DNA of 64,000 nt. It comes from Desulfofundulus salinus. GTDB taxonomy: Bacteria; Bacillota; Desulfotomaculia; Desulfotomaculales; Desulfovirgulaceae. The position numbers and the translations under genes were made by a program. Shown here piece by piece: positions 51,542 through 60,518 of the stretch (positions are counted from its first letter, which is position 1; each line of letters starts with the position of its first letter). Location: positions 1,202,934-1,266,933 of the forward strand of contig NZ_RBWE01000001.1 of NCBI RefSeq assembly GCF_003627965.1, given 5' to 3'. The notes beneath the pieces are model-generated. The model had not been told where the DNA came from. It saw only the letters and a program-made list of their open reading frames with translations, and did no database searches.

Positions 51542-51947
51542 CGGCCCTCCTCAATTCAGATACTTATGGACAGACAGCAGGTTTCGCTGACCGGGCAAAG
51601 GTTATAACCTTAAGGGAATATGATAATTGCCCCGGTACTTTGGTAAATGGCGGCCTGTCTTAGTGAAATTATGTTAAAGAAAATACACCCTTATAAATCG
51701 AACATAAATTCATTACATGCCTTAATGGGGAAGAATATGGTCATAATTAACATTTGTCCGTTAGACGAGCCTCTGGTAAAGTAGAACTAATAATCACAAT
51801 GTTTTACTAAATCTTAAATTATCGAGGAGGGGGACGCATTTTCGTACAGCCCGGTAGAAAAGGTTCAAAGGGGCGGGAAAAGCTTTATCAGAGGTTTTTA
51901 ACGTCTTCCTGCAATTAACCTGTTTAATGTTTAAGGAGGTCAGATAA
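51542..51947. other. acsA upstream region
   Basis: No gene is supported. Bases 51731-51795 (TGGTCATAATTAACATTTG...GGTAAAGTAGAAC) align with the region upstream of the HdrD-like gene (46324-46386), which suggests a shared promoter or operator. The acsA RBS TAAGGAGG is at about 51932-51939. Confidence 0.5.
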
Positions 51948-53969
51948 ATGCCAAGGTTTAGGGATCCCCAGCTGACCAGCCGGCCTTCGGATAAGACCCC
52001 GCGGGTCATTGATCCCAAGAGTGTCAGGCGTTCCGTTGATCCGGCTGTCCTGGAAATGATTGATGTAGCCAAAGAGCAGGGTGTGATTACCGCCTTTGAC
52101 CGGGTGGTGGCCCAGCAGCCCCAGTGCCAGTTTGGATATAAGGGCATCTGTTGTCGTATTTGTATGATGGGTCCCTGCCGGATTAAAGCGGAAGAAGGGC
52201 CGGCGAGCAGGGGTATATGCGGTGCCAATTCCTGGACCATTGTGGCCCGCAGTGTGGGTGTAATGATCCTCACTGGTTGTGCCTCCCATGCTCAACATGG
52301 TAACCATATAGCTCACACGTTGGAAATGATTGCTGAGGGGAAAGCTCCCGACTACTCCATTAAGGACCCCGAGAAACTGGTGCGCATTTGTAAGAAGGTG
52401 GGGATTGAAACCGAAGGCAAAGAAACTTTGGCTCTGGCGAAGGAGCTGGCTGAAACAGCCCTGGAGGACTTCCGTCGCCTGAAGGGAGAAGGGGAAGCTA
52501 CCTGGATAGTGAAGCAGCAAATCCCTGCCCGGGTAGAAAGGTACAGAAGCCATATGGTCATGCCCCACGGGATTCATGCCACCATTTCCGACCTGGTTAC
52601 CCAGGCCCACGTGGGGATGGATAACGACCCGGTAAACCTGGTATTCAGCGCCGTACGGGTAGGCCTGGCCGACCTGGCCGGCAAGTGGATTGCGACCGAC
52701 CTTTCCGATATTATTTTCGGTACTCCCCAACCTGTTGTCAGTGAAGCCAATATGGGGGTTTTAGACCCCAAAAAAGTCAATATTGTTGTGCACGGCCATA
52801 ATCCCCTCTTAAGCGAAATGATTGTGGCTGCGGCCCGGGAATTGGAAGACGAAGCCAGAGCCGCCGGTGCTGCCGGTATTAACCTGGCCGGTATTTGTTG
52901 TACGGGAAACGAAGTGCTCATGCGCCAGGGTATTCCCATAGTGACCTCCTTTGCCTCCCAGGAACTGGCCATCTGTACCGGTGCTGTTGATGCCATGGTG
53001 GTGGACGTGCAGTGCATCATGCCCGGTTTAAACACGGTGGCCCAGTGCTTTGGAACCAGGTTGATTACCACTTCGGATATTGTGAAGATTCCCGGTAGCA
53101 TGCACATTGACTATCAGGAGGCAACGGCCATGGCCAACGCTAAAGAAGTCATCCGCCAGGCCATTGAAGCCTTTAAAGAACGGGGAACCCGTCCGGTACA
53201 CATTCCCAATGTAAAGAACAAAGTGGTGGCAGGCTGGAGTTTGGAGGCTATCTTTGAGCTATTCAAGACTGTTAACCCCGATAACCCGGTACGGGTGCTC
53301 AACGAAGCCATTCTTTCCGGGGAACTGAAGGGTGTCATTCTCATGGCCGGGTGCAACAACCTGAAAACCTTCCAGGATCAGGCCCACCTGGATATCACCA
53401 AAGCCATGCTGAAAAATGATGTTTTTGTTATTTCCACCGGTTGTAATGCCCAGGCGTGCGCGAAGGCGGGCTTGATGGATCCGGCTAAAGTGGATGAGTT
53501 TTGCGGTCCCGGGTTAAAGAAATTTTATCAGCGGATCAGCGAGAAGGCCGATCTTAAGTATGGTTTGCCACCTGTGTTCCACATTGGTTCCTGTGTCGAC
53601 AACTCCCGGGCGGCCGAACTCTTAATGCTGATGGCCGAAGATCTCGGTGTAGATACTCCCAAAGTGCCCTTTGTCGCCTCAGCCCCGGAGGCTATGAGCG
53701 GTAAGGCTACCAGTATTGGTACATGGGCTGTAACCATCGGCTTGCCCACTCATGTGGGAACTATGCCGCCGGTAGAGGGTTCCGACCTGATCTATAGTAT
53801 TTTGACGCAAATTGCCGGAGATGTATTTGGCGGTTACTTTATCCTGGAACCCGATATTGAGGTGGCCATACAAAAACTGCTCAATGCACTGGAGTACCGT
53901 ACCTGGAAGCTGGGTGTGCATCGTAAAGTAGCAGAAGACTTTGAAACCGCTCTCTGTCAAAACTGGTAA
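51948..53969 (+). CDS. acsA: CO dehydrogenase catalytic subunit (CODH/ACS beta)
   Basis: The 673-residue protein matches Ni-Fe CO dehydrogenase. Cys60, Cys68, Cys69, Cys72, Cys77 and Cys91 give the D- and B-cluster pattern (GICCRICMMGPCRI), at almost the same positions as in Moorella AcsA. The C-cluster ligands appear in GICCTGNEVLMR (about 319), DVQCIMPG (about 345), AGCNN and STGCNAQACAKAG, and the late GSCVDNSRAAE. It interconverts CO and CO2 and passes CO through a tunnel to AcsB. acsB follows after 24 bases. Confidence 0.96.
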   Translation: MPRFRDPQLTSRPSDKTPRVIDPKSVRRSVDPAVLEMIDVAKEQGVITAFDRVVAQQPQCQFGYKGICCRICMMGPCRIKAEEGPASRGICGANSWTIVARSVGVMILTGCASHAQHGNHIAHTLEMIAEGKAPDYSIKDPEKLVRICKKVGIETEGKETLALAKELAETALEDFRRLKGEGEATWIVKQQIPARVERYRSHMVMPHGIHATISDLVTQAHVGMDNDPVNLVFSAVRVGLADLAGKWIATDLSDIIFGTPQPVVSEANMGVLDPKKVNIVVHGHNPLLSEMIVAAARELEDEARAAGAAGINLAGICCTGNEVLMRQGIPIVTSFASQELAICTGAVDAMVVDVQCIMPGLNTVAQCFGTRLITTSDIVKIPGSMHIDYQEATAMANAKEVIRQAIEAFKERGTRPVHIPNVKNKVVAGWSLEAIFELFKTVNPDNPVRVLNEAILSGELKGVILMAGCNNLKTFQDQAHLDITKAMLKNDVFVISTGCNAQACAKAGLMDPAKVDEFCGPGLKKFYQRISEKADLKYGLPPVFHIGSCVDNSRAAELLMLMAEDLGVDTPKVPFVASAPEAMSGKATSIGTWAVTIGLPTHVGTMPPVEGSDLIYSILTQIAGDVFGGYFILEPDIEVAIQKLLNALEYRTWKLGVHRKVAEDFETALCQNW

Positions 53970-53993
53970 ACCTGGGGCGGAGGAGGGAAAATA

Positions 53994-56192
53994 ATGGCCG
54001 AAGCCATTAATTTTGACCAGATATTTGAAGGGGCTGTTGAACAGGGTAAGGAGCCAAAGAGACTTTTTAAAGAAGCCTACGAAGGGGCTATTACCGCTGT
54101 AAGTTATGCTGAGATTTTGCTGAACCAGGCTATTCGCCGGTATGGCAAGGATCATCCCGTAGGATACCCCGATACTGCTTACTTTTTGCCGGTAATCCGG
54201 TGTTTAAGCGGTGAAGAAATTAGGACCCTTGGGGATTGCGTGCCCGTATTGAACCGGGTCCGGGCGGCGATGAAAGAGGAAAAAACCTTTGCCAATGCCC
54301 GCCAGTGGGGAGAAGCCACCTGGTACGCTGCAGACATTATCGAGGCTATTCGCTACCTCCAATATAGCCCGGAGAATCCCCTGCATGTTCCACCCTGGAC
54401 CGGTTTTATCGGCGACCCGGTGGTGCGCCAGTACGGCACCAAGATGGTGGACTGGACCATCCCCGGCGAAGTCCTGATCCTTGGCCGGGCCAGAGATCCC
54501 AGGGAGCTGGCCAGGGTTGTCAACAAGTTAATGGGCATGGGCTTCATGCTTTTCCTCTGCGACGAGGTTATCGAACAGTTGTTGGAGGAAGGAGTAAAGC
54601 TAGGCGTCGACCTGATTGCCTACCCCCTGGGCAACTTCACCCAGGTGGTCCACTGCGCCAACTACGCCCTGCGGGCCGGCATGATGTTCGGCGGCATCAA
54701 GCCGGGCTTAAGGGATGCCCAGCGGGACTACCAGCGCCGGCGGATCCGTGCTTTCGTGCTCTATCTGGGCGAGCACGATATGGTCAAGACGGCCGCCTGC
54801 ATGGGGGCAATCAACATCGGCATTCCCATTATCACCGACCAGCCCTTGCCTGAAGACAAGCAAATAAAAGACTGGTTTATCTACGAGCCGGATCTGGAAA
54901 AAGCCATCCAGCTGGGTATGGAGTTGCGTGAAATCAAAATTACCAGCATAGAAATTGATGCACCCATTACCGTGGGCCCGGCTTTTGAGGGTGAGTCCAT
55001 CCGCAAGAAGGACATGTATGTGGAATTCGGCGGGACCAGGACTCCTAGCTTCGAGCTCGTGCGCATGGTCGGTCCGGACGAAGTGGAAGACGGCAAGGTG
55101 GAAGTGATTGGTCCCGACATCGACACCGTACAACCGGGAAGCGCCATGCCCCTGGGTATCATCGTGGATGTTTACGGGCGTAAGATGCAGGAAGACTTCG
55201 AGCCCGTGCTGGAGCGGCGCATACATTACTTCACCAACTACGGGGAAGGTCTGTGGCACGTGGCCCAGCGGGACATCATGTGGGTGCGCATAAGCAAGGG
55301 TGCTTTTGAAAAAGGCTTCCGCTTAAAACACCTGGGCAATATCCTCTACGCCAAGTTCAAGTCGGAATTTGCCGCGGTGGTAGACCGGGTGCAGGTAACC
55401 ATTTACACCGACGAGCAAAAGGTCCTGGAGATGCGGGAACTGGCCCGGCAGTACTACAAGAAACGGGACGACCGGCTCAAGGAGCTGCGGGATGAAACCG
55501 TGGACACCTTCTATTCCTGCACTCTCTGCCAGTCCTTTGCCCCCACCCACGTGTGCATCGTTCCTCCCGAACGGACGGGCCTGTGCGGTGCGGTGAGCTG
55601 GCTGGACGCCAAGGCTTCCTACGAAATCAACTCCCACGGGCCAAACCAGCCCATCAAGCTGGAGGGGTTGATAGATCCGGTCAAAGGACAGTGGAAGTCG
55701 GTCAACGATTTCGTATACCAGAACTCCCAGCGGAGCATTCAAGTGGTAAACTTCTATACCATTATGGAATATCCAATGACTTCCTGTGGCTGCTTTGAGT
55801 GCATACTGGCCATGGTGCCGGAGTGCAACGGCTTTATGGTGGTCAACCGGGAGCACGGTGGCATGACCCCCTCGGGGATGACCTTCTCCACCATGGCCGG
55901 CACCATTGGCGGCGGTGCCCAGATGCCCGGGTTCATGGGCATCAGTAAGTCCTACCTGGCGTCCCGCAAGTTTGTCCCGGCCGACGGCGGCCTGGCCCGG
56001 GTGGTGTGGATGCCCAAGGCCCTGAAAGACCAGCTGCGGCCGCAACTGGAAGAAGCCGCCGAAGCAGCCGGCCTGGGTAAGGACTTTGTGGATAAGATTG
56101 CCGATGAAACTGTGGGCACCAGCGGCGAAGAAATCCTGCCCTTCCTGGAGGAGAAGGGGCATCCGGCCCTGAGCCTCCCGCCGCTGCTTTGA
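53994..56192 (+). CDS. acsB: Acetyl-CoA synthase (CODH/ACS alpha)
   Basis: The 732-residue protein carries the A-cluster ligands Cys509, Cys512, Cys521 and Cys531 (YSCTLCQSFAPTHVC, GLCGAVSWLDAK) and the Cys598-Gly599-Cys600 motif (TSCGC) that holds the proximal and distal nickel. The length agrees with the clostridial enzyme. It forms acetyl-CoA from CO, a methyl-corrinoid and CoA. The usual partners acsC, acsD and acsE are not next to it; an unrelated aminotransferase follows on the other strand. Confidence 0.96.
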   Translation: MAEAINFDQIFEGAVEQGKEPKRLFKEAYEGAITAVSYAEILLNQAIRRYGKDHPVGYPDTAYFLPVIRCLSGEEIRTLGDCVPVLNRVRAAMKEEKTFANARQWGEATWYAADIIEAIRYLQYSPENPLHVPPWTGFIGDPVVRQYGTKMVDWTIPGEVLILGRARDPRELARVVNKLMGMGFMLFLCDEVIEQLLEEGVKLGVDLIAYPLGNFTQVVHCANYALRAGMMFGGIKPGLRDAQRDYQRRRIRAFVLYLGEHDMVKTAACMGAINIGIPIITDQPLPEDKQIKDWFIYEPDLEKAIQLGMELREIKITSIEIDAPITVGPAFEGESIRKKDMYVEFGGTRTPSFELVRMVGPDEVEDGKVEVIGPDIDTVQPGSAMPLGIIVDVYGRKMQEDFEPVLERRIHYFTNYGEGLWHVAQRDIMWVRISKGAFEKGFRLKHLGNILYAKFKSEFAAVVDRVQVTIYTDEQKVLEMRELARQYYKKRDDRLKELRDETVDTFYSCTLCQSFAPTHVCIVPPERTGLCGAVSWLDAKASYEINSHGPNQPIKLEGLIDPVKGQWKSVNDFVYQNSQRSIQVVNFYTIMEYPMTSCGCFECILAMVPECNGFMVVNREHGGMTPSGMTFSTMAGTIGGGAQMPGFMGISKSYLASRKFVPADGGLARVVWMPKALKDQLRPQLEEAAEAAGLGKDFVDKIADETVGTSGEEILPFLEEKGHPALSLPPLL

Positions 56193-56229
56193 GAAGTGAG
56201 ATGCGAGAAGTTGGAAATGAGATTAAGAG

Positions 56230-56254
56230 GGGATTGGCCTTCGGGGCCAATCCC
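56230..56254 (+). terminator. Strong hairpin after acsB
   Basis: A 10-bp stem, GGGATTGGCC/GGCCAATCCC, with a TTCGG loop lies 37 bases after the acsB stop. The tail (GTTAAGAATA) has no U-run, so it may end or protect the acsAB mRNA. Confidence 0.55.
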
Positions 56255-56339
56255 GTTAAGAATACCAGTTCTGTGCTTTCGGGTTTCTAACGGGGTTAAG
56301 CTCCCTTGGCAGAGCTTTAACCTTCCCGGCCGTTGCGAG

Positions 56340-56485
56340 TACGCCAATGGCCGGGAAATAAATCTCCTTGGCTGTTCCGGCATGGAGCTCGCCCTTCTCC
56401 ATGCCGGATACCTCCCTTCGGGGCTTTTCCATCCCACTACAAATGTTGTGTGGCCCGGCGCATTAACAAAGCCGGGCTATTTTTT
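56340..56485 (+). ncRNA. F-type C-rich hairpin RNA with terminator, copy 3
   Basis: AATCTCCTTGGCTG leads to a long hairpin CCGGCATGGAG/CTCCATGCCGG (about 56376-56407), then ATACCTCCCTTCG (56408-56420), CCATCCCAC, and a perfect terminal stem GCCCGGC/GCCGGGC followed by TATTTTTT. The arrangement equals copy 2 at 47.7 kb. An extra hairpin GGTTAAGCTC/GAGCTTTAACC precedes it at about 56290-56322. Confidence 0.6.
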
Positions 56486-56512
56486 ATGAGGCCCGGCTGT
56501 GTATTGGCCAAT

Positions 56513-57931
56513 CTACTCCTTTTGGGTCAGGGATTTAAAGATGGTCTTTACACCGGAAGTGGCCATGCTCATAAACCCCCGGTGTCGTTTGAAGATCTCC
56601 TCCAGAGCGGTTACCACCCGGTCGATTTGTTCCCGGGTAACGCAAAGGGGGGGCTCCAGGCGGATAACATTGGGGTTGTTGAGGGTATAGGCAGTAATAA
56701 TACCGTAGTTATTTAAAAGTTCCCCGGCAACCAGACTGCCCGTATATTCTTCAGCCAGCCTGGTGGCCAGCCCGAAAGTAACTTTGGAGGCCAGCCCGCC
56801 GGGTTGGTTGAATTCCAGGCCGATCATCAGGCCCCGTCCCCGTACTTCTTTCAGCAGGGGGAAGCGTTCCTGCAGTTCTTTAAGCCGGGCCAGGAAGTAG
56901 GCGCCCTTTTCCCGGGCCTGTTCCACTAAATTTTCCTCGTAAATGACCTGGATGGTGGCCAGGGCTGCGGCGCAGGCCATAGCATTGCCCCCGAAGGTAG
57001 AAGTATGTAAGAGGGCCTTTTCCATCCCGCCGTAGGCTTTTTTCCAGATTTCGTCGGTGGTGATGTAGGCCCCTACGGGCATCATTCCGCCGCCCAGGGA
57101 TTTGGCCAGGCACATAATGTCCGGTTCTACATTTTCCGCCTCGCAGGCAAACATATACCCCGTACGGCCGAAGCCGGTCTGCACTTCATCGGCAATGAAG
57201 AGGGTGCCGTAACGGCTGCAAAGTTCCCGGGCCTTTCTCAGGTAGCCCGGTGGGGGCACGTTGATTCCTCCTTCGCCTTGAATTGGTTCCACTATAAAGG
57301 CCGCGGCCTGCCGGGACTGCAGGGCCTTTTCCAGGGCCTGTAAATCCCCAAAGGGTATGGCCTGGCACTGGGGTAACAGGGGAGCAAAGGGTTTTTGATA
57401 TTTTTCCCGCCCGGTGACTGAAAGAGCCCCCATGGTTTTCCCGTGGAAGGAACCCTGGCAGTAGATGACGCCGCTGCGGCCCGTAGCTGCCCGGGCCAGT
57501 TTGATTGCTCCTTCCACAGCTTCCGCTCCGCTGTTGCAAAGAAAGGAACGTTGCAGCTTGCCGGGGGTTATCAGGGCAAGATTGTGGGCAAGCGCGGCGG
57601 CAAGAATCCCCAGGGAAGCCTGGAGAATGTTGGGCAATGCCTGGACCCGCTGCAGGGCGGCCAGTACTTTGGGGTGATTGTGTCCCAGGTTCAGGGCACC
57701 GTAACCACCCAAAAAATCGAGGTATTCCCGGCCCTGACTGTCCCACACCGAAATGCCCTGCGCCCGCACAAACAGTTTGTCAAAGCTTAGCAGTTCCAGC
57801 ATGGTGGCCAGGCCGGCGTTGAGGTACTTTTTATGGAAATCCTTAACCTGTGTCCTGTCCAGGGAGAGGGCCTCCTGGAGATCCAAAAGTCCTGCGGGTT
57901 GGCCCGCTACAGGTTTGGTGTTTTTCGTCAA
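56513..57931 (-). CDS. Class III aminotransferase (putrescine/ornithine aminotransferase-like)
   Basis: The 472-residue PLP enzyme has the class III pattern: LDFLGGYGALNLGHNHPKVL, NSGAEAVEGAIKLARAAT, FIADEVQTGFGRTG, and the PLP Lys in CLAKSLGGGMMPVGAYI (about 285). A loop HTSTFGGNAMACAAAL follows. The length and N-terminal extension resemble putrescine-2-oxoglutarate aminotransferase (PatA/YgjG) more than ArgD. The substrate is uncertain. The gene is convergent with the acsAB region and divergent from ylxM-ffh. Confidence 0.85.
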   Translation of the reverse strand: MTKNTKPVAGQPAGLLDLQEALSLDRTQVKDFHKKYLNAGLATMLELLSFDKLFVRAQGISVWDSQGREYLDFLGGYGALNLGHNHPKVLAALQRVQALPNILQASLGILAAALAHNLALITPGKLQRSFLCNSGAEAVEGAIKLARAATGRSGVIYCQGSFHGKTMGALSVTGREKYQKPFAPLLPQCQAIPFGDLQALEKALQSRQAAAFIVEPIQGEGGINVPPPGYLRKARELCSRYGTLFIADEVQTGFGRTGYMFACEAENVEPDIMCLAKSLGGGMMPVGAYITTDEIWKKAYGGMEKALLHTSTFGGNAMACAAALATIQVIYEENLVEQAREKGAYFLARLKELQERFPLLKEVRGRGLMIGLEFNQPGGLASKVTFGLATRLAEEYTGSLVAGELLNNYGIITAYTLNNPNVIRLEPPLCVTREQIDRVVTALEEIFKRHRGFMSMATSGVKTIFKSLTQKE

Positions 57932-57973
57932 TTATCTTCACCTCTCACCGGTTATATTAAATAAAAGTAAATA

Positions 57974-58048
57974 TCCAGTAAAACCGTTATGACGAGGATG
58001 CGGTGTTGTAGGCGCGTGACAGCGCCGCATCCAACCGGGTTCACTGAA
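57974..58048. repeat. M-type palindromic element, copy 2 (about 75 bp)
   Basis: Left end CCAGTAAAACCGTTATGACG, right end CCAACCGGGTTCACTGAA; the inner part pairs as GGATGCGG/CCGCATCC. The ends match those of the copies at 49577 and 60519. It lies in the divergent gap between the aminotransferase and ylxM. Confidence 0.65.
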
Positions 58049-58125
58049 TAATTAGCGGAAAATTGTTACACGTCATATACAGCCATATTATCACTGCTGG
58101 GGATTGCTGTCAAATGGCATTCCGC

Positions 58126-58154
58126 TTGACAGCGTCGGTGGGATCCGATAAAAT
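58126..58154 (+). promoter_or_regulatory. Sigma-A-type promoter of ylxM-ffh
   Basis: TTGACA (58126-58131) and TAAAAT (58149-58154) are 17 bp apart, about 72 bases before ylxM. Confidence 0.8.
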
Positions 58155-58225
58155 TTAGTGTAAAGTGTCTATCCTTTATAGGTTTTACTCCAGTTTTCCA
58201 GCTGGGGTCAGCAGGAGGACGGGGC

Positions 58226-58561
58226 ATGGAGAAGCTGGCCTGGATGAACCTCCTTTATGATTTTTACGGGCAGCTGTTGACCCAGCGTCAGCAAAAGTTT
58301 GTGGAACTTTACTACGCCCATGATCTTTCCCTGGGCGAAATTGCCGAACAATTTGGTGTCAGTCGCCAGGCAGTTCACGACGTGCTGAAAAGGGCGGAGC
58401 ACATTCTCACCCGGTATGAGGAAAAACTGGGCCTGGTGGCCAAATTTATGGAACAGCGGCGCCGCCTGGGCGAAGCCCTGGCGCTGCTGGATGAAAATAG
58501 TTCGATGAACGAGGAAACTCTATCGCAGGTACGGGAAATCCTGCGGGGTGTAATGGGGTGA
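58226..58561 (+). CDS. ylxM: YlxM/p13-like SRP-associated HTH protein
   Basis: The 111-residue protein begins MEKLAWMNLLYDFYGQLLT, followed by an HTH (LSLGEIAEQFGVSRQAVHDV) and the helical C-terminus typical of YlxM (UPF0122). It regulates or assists the SRP GTPase in Gram-positive bacteria. It starts after GCAGGAGGACGGGGC and is followed by ffh after 4 bases. Confidence 0.92.
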   Translation: MEKLAWMNLLYDFYGQLLTQRQQKFVELYYAHDLSLGEIAEQFGVSRQAVHDVLKRAEHILTRYEEKLGLVAKFMEQRRRLGEALALLDENSSMNEETLSQVREILRGVMG

Positions 58562-58565
58562 GATT

Positions 58566-59936
58566 ATGATATTTGAAGGCCTGGCTGAAAAGTTGCAGGA
58601 AACCTTCCGCAAGTTAAAAAGTAAAGGTCGGCTTACGGAGGCCGATGTGGACGAGGCTATGAAAGAAGTGCGCCGGGCCCTTCTGGCCGCCGACGTGAAT
58701 TTCCAGGTGGTAAAATCTTTCGTTGCCCGGGTTAAGGAGCGGGCGGTGGGTCAGGATGTCCTGTCCAGTTTAACACCGGCGCAGCAGGTTATTAAAATTG
58801 TGCGGGATGAGCTGGCCGGTTTGATGGGTGGGACCCAGAGCAAGCTCAACCTGGCCCCCAAGCCGCCCACCGTGGTGATGATGGTGGGGTTGCACGGGGC
58901 TGGGAAAACCACCACGGCGGCCAAACTGGCCAACCTGATGCGCAAACAGGGACGCCGCCCCATGTTGGTGGCGGGCGACGTCTACCGCCCGGCGGCCATC
59001 AAACAATTGCAGGTGCTGGGGGAGCAACTGGGTATCCCTGTATTTTCCATGGGGGACCGGCATACCCCGGTGGATATTGCCCGGGCGGCCGTAGAACACG
59101 CCGTAAAACAGGGCCGGGACCTGGTGATCATTGATACAGCCGGAAGGTTGGAAATAAATGAAGAGATGATGGCCGAGCTGGAGACCCTCAAAGCTGCCGT
59201 GCGTCCCCACGAGATTTTGCTGGTGGTGGATGCCATGACCGGCCAGGTGGCGGTTAATATAGCCGAGACTTTCAATAAACGGCTGGGACTGGACGGGGTG
59301 GTGCTTACCAAACTGGATGGTGACACCCGGGGTGGGGCGGCCCTGTCCATCAAGGCCGTTACCGGCTGTCCCATTAAATTTGTGGGGGTGGGTGAGAAGC
59401 TGGATGCCCTGGAACCCTTCCACCCCGACCGCATGGCCGACCGGATTCTGGGCATGGGGGATGTACTCACCCTCATTGAAAAGGCCCAGGCCAATTTCGA
59501 CGCCGAACAGGTGGCCCGGCTGAATAAAAAGATCCGCAGTGCCGATTTTACTCTGGATGATTTCCTGGAGCAGCTCCAGGAAGTGAAGAAGCTGGGGCCC
59601 ATCCAGCAGATCATCAGCATGATCCCCGGGCTGGGCAATATGAAGAAGCTAAAGGAACTGGGGGATATTGACGACAGGGAACTGGTTTATGTGGAAGCCA
59701 TTATCAAATCCATGACCCCCTGGGAACGGGCCCATCCCCACGAGATCAACGGCAGCCGCCGCCGGCGCATTGCCCGGGGCAGCGGGACCACGGTGCAGAA
59801 GGTTAACAGCGTTTTAAAGCAGTTTGAACAGACGCGCAAAATGATGCGCCAGCTGGCTGAAATGGGCAAAGGAGGCAAAAAGGGGGGCAAGCTGCCCAGA
59901 AACTTATTCCTGGGTAAAGATAACCCCTTATTTTAA
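58566..59936 (+). CDS. ffh: Signal recognition particle GTPase
   Basis: The 456-residue protein has an NG domain with G1 GLHGAGKTTTAAKLA (about 108), DTAGR (about 194) and TKLDGDTRGG (about 246), and an M domain rich in Met (PGLGNMKKL, RGSGTTVQKVN, FEQTRKMMRQL). It binds signal sequences and 4.5S/scRNA for membrane targeting. G1 reads GLHGAGKTT where GLQGSGKTT is usual, a conservative variant. Confidence 0.96.
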   Translation: MIFEGLAEKLQETFRKLKSKGRLTEADVDEAMKEVRRALLAADVNFQVVKSFVARVKERAVGQDVLSSLTPAQQVIKIVRDELAGLMGGTQSKLNLAPKPPTVVMMVGLHGAGKTTTAAKLANLMRKQGRRPMLVAGDVYRPAAIKQLQVLGEQLGIPVFSMGDRHTPVDIARAAVEHAVKQGRDLVIIDTAGRLEINEEMMAELETLKAAVRPHEILLVVDAMTGQVAVNIAETFNKRLGLDGVVLTKLDGDTRGGAALSIKAVTGCPIKFVGVGEKLDALEPFHPDRMADRILGMGDVLTLIEKAQANFDAEQVARLNKKIRSADFTLDDFLEQLQEVKKLGPIQQIISMIPGLGNMKKLKELGDIDDRELVYVEAIIKSMTPWERAHPHEINGSRRRRIARGSGTTVQKVNSVLKQFEQTRKMMRQLAEMGKGGKKGGKLPRNLFLGKDNPLF

Positions 59937-59965
59937 GATACATCCCATCAAGGAGGTGAATACCT

Positions 59966-60232
59966 GTGGCCGTTAAGATCAGGTTGAGAAGGATGGGGGC
60001 CAAGAAAAACCCTTTTTACCGTATTGTGGTGGCGGATTCCCGTTCCCCCCGGGACGGCCGGTTTGTGGAAGAGCTGGGGTATTATGACCCCTTGAAGGAG
60101 CCGGCTGAAATCAAGATTGACGAAGCCAGGGCACTGAAATGGCTCAAGAACGGTGCCCAGCTTACCGATACCGCCCGGGCGTTGTTCCAGAAAGCCGGGT
60201 TGCTGAATAAGCCCGCCGGGGAGAGCCAGTAG
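59966..60232 (+). CDS. rpsP: 30S ribosomal protein S16
   Basis: The 88-residue protein has the S16 start [20 protein letters not shown], then [20 protein letters not shown] and [14 protein letters not shown]. It starts at GTG 59966 after AAGGAGGTGA. The position after ffh is the normal Firmicute order. Confidence 0.96.
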   Translation: MAVKIRLRRMGAKKNPFYRIVVADSRSPRDGRFVEELGYYDPLKEPAEIKIDEARALKWLKNGAQLTDTARALFQKAGLLNKPAGESQ

Positions 60233-60248
60233 GGTTTAGGGAGGTCTA

Positions 60249-60482
60249 ATGTATATGAAGGAAGTGGTGGAGATCCTGGCCAAGGCCCTGGTGGACCAAC
60301 CGGACAAAGTTTGCGTCAATATGATTGAAAAGGATAAATCCTGCCTGATTGAACTGAAGGTAGCCCCGGAAGACATGGGCAAGGTAATTGGCAAACAGGG
60401 TCGTATTGCCAGGGCCATCCGCACCGTGGCCAAGGCTGCGGCCGCCAGGCAGCGCAAAAAAGTAACCGTGGAGATAGTATAG
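60249..60482 (+). CDS. khpA: KH-domain RNA-binding protein
   Basis: The 77-residue protein has a single KH domain with the GxxG loop in VIGKQGRIARAIRTVAKAAA. It lies directly after rpsP, as KhpA (YlqC) does in Firmicutes. It binds RNA and in some species works with KhpB. Confidence 0.92.
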   Translation: MYMKEVVEILAKALVDQPDKVCVNMIEKDKSCLIELKVAPEDMGKVIGKQGRIARAIRTVAKAAAARQRKKVTVEIV

Positions 60483-60505
60483 GGGAGGGAATCTTTACCC
60501 TCCCC
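60481..60505 (+). terminator. Hairpin after khpA
   Basis: Stem AGGGGAGGG/CCCTCCCCT follows the khpA stop directly; only an AT-rich tail follows (GGTAAATATTTAA). Confidence 0.55.
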
Positions 60506-60518
60506 TGGTAAATATTTA

